DNA of 64,000 bases. Origin: RUG334 sp045599645 (GTDB taxonomy: Bacteria; Muiribacteriota; Ozemobacteria; Ozemobacterales; Ozemobacteraceae). The stretch is from positions 62,001-126,000 of the forward strand of contig JAZRWI010000004.1 in the NCBI GenBank assembly GCA_045599645.1, in the 5' to 3' direction. The notes under the pieces are model-generated. The model ran no database searches. It saw only the letters and a list, made by a program, of their open reading frames with translations, and was not told where the DNA came from. The position numbers and the translations under genes were made by a program. Positions 17,514-25,486 of this stretch are shown piece by piece (position 1 is the stretch's first letter; the number at the start of each line of letters is the position of its first letter).

Positions 17514-18596
17514 ATGGCACGTGTTTACAATTTTTCAGCTGGTCCAGCCGTACTTCCAGAAGCAGTATTAAAAAAAGCTGCTGAACAGATGATGGATTAC
17601 GAAGGCTCTGGTATGAGCGTAATGGAAATGAGCCACCGCTCTACTTATTATCAGAAAATCATTGATGATGCCGAAGCTGGTATCCGCAAATTGATGGCTA
17701 TTCCTGAAAACTATAAGGTTCTCTTCCTTCAGGGTGGTGCTAACCTTCAGTTCTTGATGATTCCTATGAATCTTGCTGTAACTAAGAAGGTTGACTTCAT
17801 CGATTCAGGCGAATGGTCTGGAAGAGCTATCCAGGAAGCCAAAAAATATGGTTGTGACTGCCATGTAGTTGCTTCATCTCAGGCTGACAACAACACCTAC
17901 TATCCAAAGTATAAAGCAGAAGATATCAGAAAAGACGCTGACTATTTCCACGTAACTACTAATAATACTATTTTCGGTACTAAGTCTATGTGGACTCCAA
18001 AGATTGATATCCCGATAGTAGCAGATATGTCTTCTAACATCATGTCTGAACGCTTCAACGTAGCTGACTATGGTCTGATTTACGCTGGTGCTCAGAAAAA
18101 CATCGGTCCTGCTGGTGTTACAATTGTTATCGTTCGTGATGACCTTATCGGCAAAATCCCGAACCTCCCAACAATGTTAGACTATAAGACCCATGCAGAC
18201 AAGGGTTCTATGTATAACACTCCGCCAACCTATGGTATCTACATTGCTAAGTTAGTATTCGATCACATGCTTGCTCAGGGCGGCGTTGAATACTACGAAC
18301 AGCTCAACAAAAAGAAAGCTGCTATCCTTTATGAAGCAATCGACAGCTGCAAGAACATTAAAGCTCATGTAACTCCAGAAAATGCTGATAGCCGCTCAAT
18401 CATGAATATCCCATTCTTTGGTCCAAATGATGATTTCAACAAGAAATTCATCGCTGAAGCAAAGGCTCAGGGCTTTGAAACCCTCAAGGGTCACAAGAAG
18501 ATTGGTGGTATGAGAGCTTCTATCTACAACGCAATGCCATTGGAAGGCTGCGAAAAGCTCGCTAAGTTCATCGTTGAATTCGATAAGAACAACTAA
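17514..18596 (+). CDS. serC: Phosphoserine aminotransferase
   Basis: 360 residues. ATG 17514 follows AGGAG (17499-17503); the in-frame TTG at 17508 is not needed, and MARVYNFSAGPAVLPE is the standard SerC N-terminus. The family signature FSAGPA, MSHRS, the PLP lysine at about residue 195 in YAGAQKNIGPAG, and TPPTYGIY are all present. It transfers the amino group of glutamate to 3-phosphohydroxypyruvate to give phosphoserine. It sits next to serA, whose product supplies its substrate. Upstream promoter at 17425-17453; a hairpin with a T run separates it from serA. Confidence 0.97.
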   Translation: MARVYNFSAGPAVLPEAVLKKAAEQMMDYEGSGMSVMEMSHRSTYYQKIIDDAEAGIRKLMAIPENYKVLFLQGGANLQFLMIPMNLAVTKKVDFIDSGEWSGRAIQEAKKYGCDCHVVASSQADNNTYYPKYKAEDIRKDADYFHVTTNNTIFGTKSMWTPKIDIPIVADMSSNIMSERFNVADYGLIYAGAQKNIGPAGVTIVIVRDDLIGKIPNLPTMLDYKTHADKGSMYNTPPTYGIYIAKLVFDHMLAQGGVEYYEQLNKKKAAILYEAIDSCKNIKAHVTPENADSRSIMNIPFFGPNDDFNKKFIAEAKAQGFETLKGHKKIGGMRASIYNAMPLEGCEKLAKFIVEFDKNN

Positions 18597-18612
18597 TTAG
18601 CATTATTAAAAT

Positions 18613-18645
18613 AAAGCCGGATAAGAAAAACTTATTCGGCTTTTT
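18613..18645 (+). terminator. Rho-independent terminator between serC and serA
   Basis: GCCGGATAAG (18616-18625), loop AAAAA, CTTATTCGGC (18631-18640; one G-T pair), TTTTT. The serA ATG is only 33 bases on, so serA must be read through it or started from a promoter overlapping it. Confidence 0.8.
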
Positions 18646-18678
18646 AATGAAATATTGAATTTGGAAAGGATACATAAT

Positions 18679-19614
18679 ATGTCTAAGAAGATTTTAGTTG
18701 CTACAGAAAAACCATTTGCAAAAGAAGCCGTTGATAAAATGAAAGCCGCTCTCAAAGCTGGCTATGAAATGACTTTTCTTGAAAAATATACAAGCGTAGA
18801 TGAATTCAAAGCTGCAGTTAAGGATGTTGACGCTCTCATCATCAGAAGCGATAAAGCTACAAAAGAAATCATGGACGCTGCCAAGAATCTTAAGATTATC
18901 GTAAGAGCTGGTGCAGGTTTTGATAATATCGACCTTCCAGAAGCAACTGCTCATAACCTCGTAGCTATGAACACTCCTGGCCAGAACTCTAATGCTGTTG
19001 CAGAACTTGCTATCGGTATGATGATTATGATTGCCCGCAACAATTACAATGGCAAATCTGGTTCTGAAATTAATGGTAAGAAGCTTGGTATTTACGGTTA
19101 CGGCAATGTTGGTCGTCTCCTTGGCAAATACGCTATGGGCTTTGGTATGGAAGTTATCGCTTATGACCCATTCCTTACTAAAGAACAAATCGAAGCTACA
19201 GGTGCTAAGCAGTGCACTGACCTCGACGAACTCTTCGGTACTTGCCATTATGTATCACTTCACTGCCCGGCAAACGATGAAACCAAGAATTCTATCAATA
19301 TGAGCAAGATGGGCAAAATGCCAACAGGTGCTACACTTGTTAATACTGCTCGTAAAGAAGTTGTTTGCGAAGAATCACTCAAGAAGATTCTTGCCGAAAG
19401 ACCAGACTTCAAGTATGTTGCAGACGTTGCTCCAGACTGTGCTGCTGAATTGAAAGAAAAATATGCTGACCGCGTATTCTTCACTCCAAAGAAGCTCGGA
19501 GCTCAGACCGAAGAAGCTAACATTAATGCCGGCGTTGCAGCAGTTAAGCAGATTATGGACTTCCTTGAAAATGGTCTCCATGATGGCAACAAGAGATTCA
19601 AAGTTAACAAATAA
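18679..19614 (+). CDS. serA: D-3-phosphoglycerate dehydrogenase, lysine type, no ACT domain
   Basis: 311 residues from ATG 18679 (GAAAGGA at 18664-18670; an upstream in-frame TTG at 18655 is rejected). The NAD-binding motif is GIYGYGNVG. The catalytic Arg lies in VNTARKE. Where most D-2-hydroxyacid dehydrogenases have catalytic His (TPH-x-G), this has TPKKLGAQT, i.e. Lys, as in the known kPGDH class. The short length means no regulatory ACT/ASB domain. It oxidises 3-phosphoglycerate, the first step of serine synthesis, and is next to serC. Confidence 0.93.
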   Translation: MSKKILVATEKPFAKEAVDKMKAALKAGYEMTFLEKYTSVDEFKAAVKDVDALIIRSDKATKEIMDAAKNLKIIVRAGAGFDNIDLPEATAHNLVAMNTPGQNSNAVAELAIGMMIMIARNNYNGKSGSEINGKKLGIYGYGNVGRLLGKYAMGFGMEVIAYDPFLTKEQIEATGAKQCTDLDELFGTCHYVSLHCPANDETKNSINMSKMGKMPTGATLVNTARKEVVCEESLKKILAERPDFKYVADVAPDCAAELKEKYADRVFFTPKKLGAQTEEANINAGVAAVKQIMDFLENGLHDGNKRFKVNK

Positions 19615-19638
19615 TTTTGTAATTCTGAAAAAATAACT

Positions 19639-19679
19639 AAAAAGCGGTGTGATTATATCTCACCGCTTTTTCTTTTTTA
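19639..19679 (+). terminator. Terminator after serA
   Basis: AAAAAGCGGTG (19639-19649), 11-base loop, CACCGCTTTTT (19661-19671), then more T. Strong intrinsic terminator. Confidence 0.85.
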
Positions 19680-19751
19680 TTTTCTTCATATTCAAATACT
19701 TTACTTTACAAGAATATTATATAAATGTTATAAATTTGCAGAGGTATAATA

Positions 19752-20348
19752 ATGGCAAAAGGTATAGCATTTTTTGACTTTGACGGAACAATTACAACAA
19801 CAGATAGTTTTTTTAGATTCCTGATTTTCTGTTTTGGTTGGAAAGCCGTTTTGGGTAAAGCAGCCAATATTATCCCTATTCTATTTTCTTATGCATTTAA
19901 ATTCTGCGACAATGAAACAGCTAAGCAATCAGTAACTTCGACCTTTTTCAGAGGCTGGGACGAAGCTAAGTTTGACGAATACTGTCAAAGATATGCTGAA
20001 GAAGAATTAGACAAAATAATTAGGCCCAAAGCAATAGAAAAAATTAAATGGCATCAGGAACAAGGTCATGAAGTTTACCTTGTATCAGCTTCCTTCACCA
20101 AATATCTAAAGTTCTTTGCCGAAAAGTATGATATGACAGTGCTTGGTACAGAACTGGAAGTAGTTGATGGCAAATTAACAGGCTGGTTTGCTTCCAGAAA
20201 CTGCTGGGGTCCAGAAAAAATAGAAAGAATCAATGAAGCAGTTCCCGACTTGGATACCTATGATGATACTTACGGATACGGTGATTCAATCGGGGACAAA
20301 ATCGGTATGCTTACCATAGTAAACCACCCTGAATACAGAGTATTCTAA
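19752..20348 (+). CDS. HAD-IB family phosphatase
   Basis: 198 residues, ATG after GAGGT (19741-19745). HAD motif I is canonical, FFDFDGTITTTDS, with nucleophile and general acid Asp; motif II Ser is in VYLVSASFTKY; motif IV is YGYGDSIGDK. The cap is the small helical subclass I type seen in phosphoserine phosphatase-like proteins. Position just after serC and serA makes a phosphoserine phosphatase (SerB) role attractive, but the terminator after serA separates the transcripts and subclass IB includes phosphatases of other substrates. A divergent relative lies at 44395-45063. Confidence 0.85.
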   Translation: MAKGIAFFDFDGTITTTDSFFRFLIFCFGWKAVLGKAANIIPILFSYAFKFCDNETAKQSVTSTFFRGWDEAKFDEYCQRYAEEELDKIIRPKAIEKIKWHQEQGHEVYLVSASFTKYLKFFAEKYDMTVLGTELEVVDGKLTGWFASRNCWGPEKIERINEAVPDLDTYDDTYGYGDSIGDKIGMLTIVNHPEYRVF

Positions 20349-20435
20349 TAACATCCTATAACCTTTTCAATTTATATCCTATGGAGACCTTTTTTTGCCG
20401 ATAAATAATAAAAAAATATATATTAAGGTGAACAA

Positions 20436-21254
20436 ATGTCTAAAAATATTTTAACTTCTGCTGTTGTAGGTCTTTTGTTATTTGGTAGTGTTATGAGTGC
20501 TGACGCAAAGATTTGTATCAGCTGTAGCTGCGAAATTCCAGATAATGCCACCTTTTGTTCTAATTGTCTTACACCTCAGCCACAGGCTGCCAATCTCGGA
20601 CAGCAACGTATGCAAAAAGAACCAAGGGAAGTCATTCTAGACATGTTTGCTTTTATTGATCAGTATCAGGCTTATTTTAATGATATGGAATACCTTAATA
20701 TACTTGGGAAAATGCCTGAAATAAAGACTCAATTCCAAAATGCATCAATAAGATATAGAAATATAGAAAAGATGCTTCCTGAAGAATGCAGGCTACTAGC
20801 AAATATTTATGCTGCTAAATATCAGTTATTTGATGGAATCACTAATGTAATGAAGAATCTAAGAATAGATTCAGGTCATAGAAATGCATTACTCAAATCT
20901 GCACTTCTAGTAATGTCCTATTATAACGATATTATCAATGAATTCAGAACTCCAAGAGTCTGGGACGCTGCGAATATGGAACAGCTAAAAAAGCAGATAA
21001 AAAATGTTTCTGAAAGATCTCAAAAGTATCAAGTAACATCAGAATACTTAAAACTGGACGAAACTAAAGTTCCACGCGGTGAAAGTGTGATGGTGCTTGC
21101 AATAGCCAATAAAAAAGCATTTGTAATGTATATGGGACCGAGCATGACACACGAACCAGTTCAGGCTAACATTCCATTATCAACCTTAGAAAAGCGTACA
21201 ACATGGAAAAAGGCTAATGAATTCTTTTTTGAGGATATTAAACTAGCACATTAA
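20436..21254 (+). CDS. Secreted zinc-ribbon protein, unknown function
   Basis: 272 residues, ATG after AAGGTG (20425-20430). A signal peptide (about residues 1-24, ending SADA) is followed at once by a short zinc-ribbon: CISCSCEIPDNATFCSNC, with Cys pairs that could bind one Zn. The remaining about 215 residues are predicted mostly helical and match nothing I know. A zinc ribbon directly after an export signal is uncommon, as these are usually cytoplasmic. Alone between the HAD gene and a convergent gene. Confidence 0.75.
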   Translation: MSKNILTSAVVGLLLFGSVMSADAKICISCSCEIPDNATFCSNCLTPQPQAANLGQQRMQKEPREVILDMFAFIDQYQAYFNDMEYLNILGKMPEIKTQFQNASIRYRNIEKMLPEECRLLANIYAAKYQLFDGITNVMKNLRIDSGHRNALLKSALLVMSYYNDIINEFRTPRVWDAANMEQLKKQIKNVSERSQKYQVTSEYLKLDETKVPRGESVMVLAIANKKAFVMYMGPSMTHEPVQANIPLSTLEKRTTWKKANEFFFEDIKLAH

Positions 21255-21259
21255 TTTAC

Positions 21260-22117
21260 TCAAGCCAATACGTTAAAAGACCCTTGAGTAATCTGGCTTA
21301 CAGCACCGCTGATGTAACCATAAAGAGCTTTTGCCTGATTGGCAAGATAACGGTTAAAATTCTGTGGTGCTGTTTCTGTCTGAGAGTAGGCCAATTCGTC
21401 TTCACTAGGAACCATGTATGATGGTGTAACTCTCTCAGAACTATCAACAGCAGAAACATCTGCAGTATTTAAACTATTATTTATAGCATTCTGATTTAAC
21501 TGAACGCCATCGTTTAAATCATTTGCATTTAATGCAACACCAACATTAGCAGCCGGAGGAGCAATAGGTGCAATATTATTAGTTTCTAATCTTACACCGT
21601 TATCCTGGAAAATAGGATTCTGTTCAGTGCCAATGCCATTTCTTACATTTGCAATAGCTGTTTGCAGAGTCGGCTTAACACCTTCAAGCGGCCGTAATTC
21701 ATCAGTTCTGATATCAAGTTTAACCTGATTCGGTTCAGTAATTGGTGCAGCAACGGCAACTTCGCTTTCAGGCATCAGACTGTTCAAACCGTTTGGGGCA
21801 AGAACATCTGAGGTGCCTCTTAACACTCCATCAGTTGCCGGAATTGTTGAATTATTCAGAGAATGAGCAATAGAATTATCAGCAACTCTTGCTATTGGTG
21901 ATGAAATATTAGCATCTGTTGGAGCTGAATATGTTACAGCAGTGTCTCTTTGTGGAACATAGGTATCTACCTGCTTTTGAAAGGAATCAAGAGCAGTAGC
22001 CTGAGGCTCACTGACTACAGGCAAATTGTGAACCTGACTCTTTAAATGAGTCGGTTCTGCATTCATGTAGTCTATTTGATAGGTATATCTAATACCTTTT
22101 ACTGTAGATGCGTCCAT
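21260..22117 (-). CDS. Hypothetical low-complexity Ala/Asn/Pro/Val-rich protein
   Basis: 285 residues from ATG 22115-22117; a longer frame uses TTG at 22151 with no better ribosome binding site. The sequence is rich in A, N, P, T and S throughout (for example LNANDLNDGVQLNQNAIN), with a more ordered C-terminus ending SGAVSQITQGSFNVLA. No signal peptide or membrane segment. It could be a disordered linker protein or a non-classical secreted or appendage component. No family recognised. It runs tail-to-tail with the zinc-ribbon gene, 5 bases apart. Confidence 0.6.
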   Translation of the reverse strand: MDASTVKGIRYTYQIDYMNAEPTHLKSQVHNLPVVSEPQATALDSFQKQVDTYVPQRDTAVTYSAPTDANISSPIARVADNSIAHSLNNSTIPATDGVLRGTSDVLAPNGLNSLMPESEVAVAAPITEPNQVKLDIRTDELRPLEGVKPTLQTAIANVRNGIGTEQNPIFQDNGVRLETNNIAPIAPPAANVGVALNANDLNDGVQLNQNAINNSLNTADVSAVDSSERVTPSYMVPSEDELAYSQTETAPQNFNRYLANQAKALYGYISGAVSQITQGSFNVLA

Positions 22118-22170
22118 ATTTATAATTATAACCCTGCCCTCTAGTTTTAGCAAGCAGAAAGAAACAGAAG

Positions 22171-22262
22171 CTGGAAGCTGGAAAGCTGGAAGCTGGAAAG
22201 CTGGAAGCTGGAAAGCTGGAAGCTAGAAAGATGGAAGCTGGAAGCTAGAAAGCTGGAAAGCT
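22171..22262. repeat. Tandem 15-bp repeat
   Basis: Three perfect copies of CTGGAAGCTGGAAAG (22171-22215) followed by about three degenerate copies to 22262. The array runs into AAGCTTTTATATAACTA, which recurs at 24075-24091 next to another GGAAGCTGGAAAG block. The rest of the 22118-22476 gap is A+T-rich and holds an 8-bp inverted repeat GCCGAGAA / TTCTCGGC near 22312-22355. Confidence 0.9.
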
Positions 22263-22476
22263 TTTATATAACTATACATTATTATTTTCGCTCTTAGCTT
22301 TTGCCTATTGGCCGAGAAAAGTTGAGCAATACCAACCAATAAATTCTCGGCTAAAAGCAATAATAATCAAACAATCAAACTTTATCACAAAAATTTATAG
22401 CTACAATAACTATGTTGATAAAAGGATATAAAAGCGGTAATATTATATTATTAATCTTACCTTTGGAGATATAAAC

Positions 22477-23160
22477 ATGAATGAAGAACTAAATAAAAAA
22501 TTATTGGAAGCTGTAAAAACAGCAAATTCTCCCGAAGGATTTAAAGCAGTAGAAAAATTATTAAAAGATGGTGCTGATGCCAATACTCAAGAGCCATCAG
22601 GATTAACCCCACTTTCATTATTGCTTTTAAATAACGACGCACATGGTTATGGCACTGCAAAAGCAATGAATCTTCTTCTTGAAAACGGTGCAAACCCCAA
22701 TGTTGCAATTAAATGCTCAGATCCTCGTTTTGATAAATATACCCCACTTTTTATAGCAATTACTACACCAAATCCAAACCCAGCACTCGTAGAAACCTTG
22801 CTAAACCATGGAGCAAATCCAAATGCACCTTTCAGAAACGCAAATATATTAATGAATATTGCTGCTGGTCAGGAAAACACAAAAATATTGAAACTTATGA
22901 TAAAAGCTGGTGCTAATGTAAATGCAACCGACCCGGATGGTCTCACAGCTCTGATGTATGCAGCCTTTAACAAAAACTGTCCAGAACAGATGATTACCGA
23001 ATTATTGAAGAGCGGTGCAAATCCAAATATTGTTGAATCACGTGGTATCAGCGCAATTGATTATATCAAAGCATCAGAAACCCTTAGTGATTATTTGAAG
23101 AGAGAACTAGTTTTGATGAGCACACTTAAATCAAATAATCTTTTAAATGGCAATAATTAA
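22477..23160 (+). CDS. Ankyrin repeat protein
   Basis: 227 residues made of about five ankyrin repeats from residue 20 on; visible repeat cores include GADANTQEPSGLTPLSLLL, GANPNVAIK, GANPNAPF and AGANVNATDPDGLTALMYAA. ATG follows GGAG. No signal peptide or catalytic domain, so a cytoplasmic protein-protein interaction module. It ends tail-to-tail with the membrane protein gene at 23157, overlapping by four bases. Confidence 0.88.
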   Translation: MNEELNKKLLEAVKTANSPEGFKAVEKLLKDGADANTQEPSGLTPLSLLLLNNDAHGYGTAKAMNLLLENGANPNVAIKCSDPRFDKYTPLFIAITTPNPNPALVETLLNHGANPNAPFRNANILMNIAAGQENTKILKLMIKAGANVNATDPDGLTALMYAAFNKNCPEQMITELLKSGANPNIVESRGISAIDYIKASETLSDYLKRELVLMSTLKSNNLLNGNN

Positions 23161-23993
23161 TTGATTGCCGGCAGATGACTCTGAATATAAGCCAAGGTTT
23201 TGGAACGCTGTTCCAATTTGCTTAGGCTTATTTCGGGGATGCTTACATGAGATAATTCTGCTAATTCCAGTTCAGCTCTGACATTCAAAAAGTCCGTTCC
23301 TGTAGCTTTTATTGCAGAATCAACTTCTTCTATATAATCAGAATATTCCTTTTGCTTTTGTAAGGCAGCTTTCATATATCTATTAGAATTATACAGCTTA
23401 TCTGATTCTACTTCTGAACTCCTGACAAACAGCTTTTTCTTTGGTTTGAAAGAATCGTCAGTGCTCATGTCATTAATTAGCTTGGTTACCTTTTTCAAAG
23501 CATCACGAATAGGCATAGAAGCCAAATAAAGTTTTTTATCCTCGTTGTAAATATTATCAATTAGTTTTTTGTAAGAATTGAGGCCTTTGTGCTGATTAAG
23601 CAGAGCTTTTGCCTGTCTGTATTTTTCTGCAATCTCATAGCAATTTTCCTCAAAAAACTTGTTGCTTTCATGAATTATTATTAATTCTATAATTCCACAT
23701 GCGACAATATTTGTTATAAAAACAGCTATACTGATTTTAGTATAGTAATTCAAGAGGAAAATATCTATGCCGCTAATAACACTAGTAACAGTTAAAATCC
23801 TGAACGCAACAGAATAGTTTTTCCTTGACACAAATTCGAGAACAAAAGCTAAGTATGCAAGCACTGCTAATATCAAAATAGCAACATTGCCAAATCTTAT
23901 TATAAGCAAAAAACCAATTGAGCAAACAATAGAATCTATATTGCTAGACCAAAAGGATGTCGTTTTGTTATATTTTTCTATTTCATTAGCCAT
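23157..23993 (-). CDS. Hypothetical membrane protein with charged C-terminal domain
   Basis: 278 residues. The first about 110 residues contain four hydrophobic segments (SIVCSIGFLLIIRFG, AILILAVLAYLAFVLEFV, LTVTSVISGIDIFLLNYY, ISIAVFITNIVACGIIELI). A long cytoplasmic helical region with coiled-coil character follows. No catalytic motif seen. The ribosome binding site is weak. No family recognised. Its 3' end overlaps that of the ankyrin gene. Confidence 0.7.
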   Translation of the reverse strand: MANEIEKYNKTTSFWSSNIDSIVCSIGFLLIIRFGNVAILILAVLAYLAFVLEFVSRKNYSVAFRILTVTSVISGIDIFLLNYYTKISIAVFITNIVACGIIELIIIHESNKFFEENCYEIAEKYRQAKALLNQHKGLNSYKKLIDNIYNEDKKLYLASMPIRDALKKVTKLINDMSTDDSFKPKKKLFVRSSEVESDKLYNSNRYMKAALQKQKEYSDYIEEVDSAIKATGTDFLNVRAELELAELSHVSIPEISLSKLEQRSKTLAYIQSHLPAIN

Positions 23994-24040
23994 AACTCTA
24001 TTTTACAATACTTGCACCATTTTAACAATTTGATTTTATT

Positions 24041-24153
24041 GGAAGCTGGAAAGCCTGAAAGCCAGAAGTTAGATAAGCTTTTATATAACTAGATGTATAA
24101 GTTTGATTTAATACGTTGTTTGCTATTAGCTTTTGGCTGTTGGCCGAGAAAAT
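24041..24153. repeat. Second copy of the GGAAGCTGG / AAGCTTTTATATAACTA element
   Basis: GGAAGCTGGAAAGCC, then AAGCTTTTATATAACTA, and finally TAGCTTTTGGCTGTTGGCCGA. The same blocks in the same order occur at 22240-22320 (there TAGCTTTTGCCTATTGGCCGA). The two copies are about 1.8 kb apart and about equally degraded. Confidence 0.75.
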
Positions 24154-24160
24154 CCCCCAA

Positions 24161-24382
24161 GAGGCTGTCTGAATACTCGATTTTATGCATTCAAAACAAG
24201 TTTCTTCTAAAATCAAAACCCTCCCTACCCTCCCTTAAAGAGGCTGTCTGAAAACTCGATTTTATGCATTAAAACAAGTTTCTTCCAAAATCAAAACCCT
24301 CCCTACCCTCCCTTAAAAAGGGAGGTTTTAGGAATCTACTGTACATCGGGGTCTTTATAAATTTCTAGTCTTTAGACAGCCT
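24161..24382. mobile_element. MITE-like element with terminal inverted repeats and internal 79-bp duplication
   Basis: Left end AGGCTGTCTGAATAC (24162) and right end GTCTTTAGACAGCCT (24368-24382) are inverted repeats, about 13 of 15 matching when the inner copy is used. The left 79 bp (24161-24239) is directly repeated at 24240-24317 with few changes. An internal hairpin CCTCCCTT / AAGGGAGG lies at about 24307-24324. No open reading frame of transposase type is present, so it would be non-autonomous. Confidence 0.6.
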
Positions 24383-24534
24383 ACCAAAGAGACAAATATC
24401 TCTAACTGAAACCTTATGCTCTCAACTAAAAGTTATTAGTTAAAAGCAGTAACTAAAAAATATAAAAAAGTACTAAAGTTTCTATTTTTCGTGTCGATAG
24501 ATTTTGTATAGACAGGTACGATTAAGGGAGAAAT
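24383..24534. other. A+T-rich leader region before the lipoprotein gene
   Basis: Non-coding. It includes an imperfect inverted repeat CTAAAAGTTATTAGTTAAAAG near 24426-24446. No clear promoter call. Confidence 0.4.
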
Positions 24535-25182
24535 ATGATTAAAAACAGGCAACAAATTCTTAGGCGTATTGTTCGGGTTGTTACTGGCGCTGTTATGGCC
24601 TTCTTTACAGCCATAATGCTAACAGGTTGCGCTGATGAAGCAAATAATCCTTTTGGAACAGAAAGTCTTAATGGTAGTGCACCCAAAGAAGAAGCTTATT
24701 GTGTTCAAATGGATTGTTGTGGCATTTATAATGGTGTATACCTACCTGAAACAAAAAAAATAAGCCAATTATATCCACTTAGATTTACTGGTAACTGGAA
24801 ACAAATTCAAACAAATAAACAAGATGATTGGTTTATAGCAACAACTGCACAAGTAGGTGCAAGAGTTGATTTATGTGCAACAATGACTCGCTGTTTATTC
24901 GACTTTTGGGATTACGAAATGTATGATAATCCAGGCACTATTGAACTTCAATTAGATGGTAGATCATTAGGAACTTATAATTTAGCCAGAAAAGATTCTG
25001 CTGGTAACAAAATACTAGAGTATGTAGTAGCAAGCCAGAAAAACACCTGTGCTACGGCTTCTATTATACTCAGGTCTGGTAGAATGACCCTATCTGGTGT
25101 TCAAATAAATATTTTCAATGTTCATTGGCCTTATGGTCAGGACGGTCCTGTCGATGCTGATTATTGGCAAGGAACAAGATAA
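24535..25182 (+). CDS. Lipoprotein of unknown function
   Basis: 215 residues, ATG after AAGGGAG. The export signal is long, with basic MIKNRQQILRRIVR, a hydrophobic core and lipobox LTGC (lipid-modified Cys near residue 33). The mature part has seven cysteines (including CVQMDCC and CATMTRC), a beta-rich pattern with Trp/Tyr and a segment LQLDGRSLGTYNLARKD. Many cysteines suggest disulfides outside the cytoplasm. No family recognised. Terminated by the hairpin at 25192-25225. Confidence 0.78.
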   Translation: MIKNRQQILRRIVRVVTGAVMAFFTAIMLTGCADEANNPFGTESLNGSAPKEEAYCVQMDCCGIYNGVYLPETKKISQLYPLRFTGNWKQIQTNKQDDWFIATTAQVGARVDLCATMTRCLFDFWDYEMYDNPGTIELQLDGRSLGTYNLARKDSAGNKILEYVVASQKNTCATASIILRSGRMTLSGVQINIFNVHWPYGQDGPVDADYWQGTR

Positions 25183-25191
25183 CAAATAAGC

Positions 25192-25225
25192 AAAAAAAAT
25201 ACCGACATATGTCGGTATTTTTTTT
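25192..25225. terminator. Bidirectional rho-independent terminator
   Basis: A run, TACCGACAT / ATGTCGGTA, T run; shared by the lipoprotein gene (+) and the S4-domain gene (-). Confidence 0.9.
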
Positions 25226-25233
25226 ATGATGTT

Positions 25234-25467
25234 TTACTTAACTTTTATGGTGTATCCATCAGAAGTTGTAACAGTCATGCCAGAGCGAACCTTGCGACGT
25301 TTTCTGGTTTCAATAACACCATCTACCATAACAGTATTGTTTTCAACCATCAACTTGGCTTGTCCGCCTGTAGCTGCAATACCAAGATATTTAAGCAAAG
25401 AAATCAATTCAATAAAATCTTCGCCTTCTCTTATTGTAAATTCATAATCTTTCTGTTCTTCTGCCAT
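25234..25467 (-). CDS. S4-domain RNA-binding protein (YaaA/YbcJ-like)
   Basis: 77 residues forming little more than one S4 RNA-binding fold: FIELISLLKYLGIAATGGQAK, then VMVDGVIETRKRRKVRSG. ATG follows AAGGA. Such stand-alone S4 proteins bind structured RNA, possibly ribosomal. Located 19 bases downstream of murB and probably co-transcribed with it. Confidence 0.9.
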   Translation of the reverse strand: MAEEQKDYEFTIREGEDFIELISLLKYLGIAATGGQAKLMVENNTVMVDGVIETRKRRKVRSGMTVTTSDGYTIKVK

Positions 25468-25486
25468 TTTTAATTTCCTTTATAGA

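Noticed and set aside
19752..20348. Naming it serB
   Set aside because: Position after serC-serA is suggestive, but a terminator separates them and HAD-IB proteins have varied substrates.
24022..24216. 64-codon minus-strand frame
   Set aside because: Lies across the GGAAGCTGG repeat and the MITE left end; no coding features.
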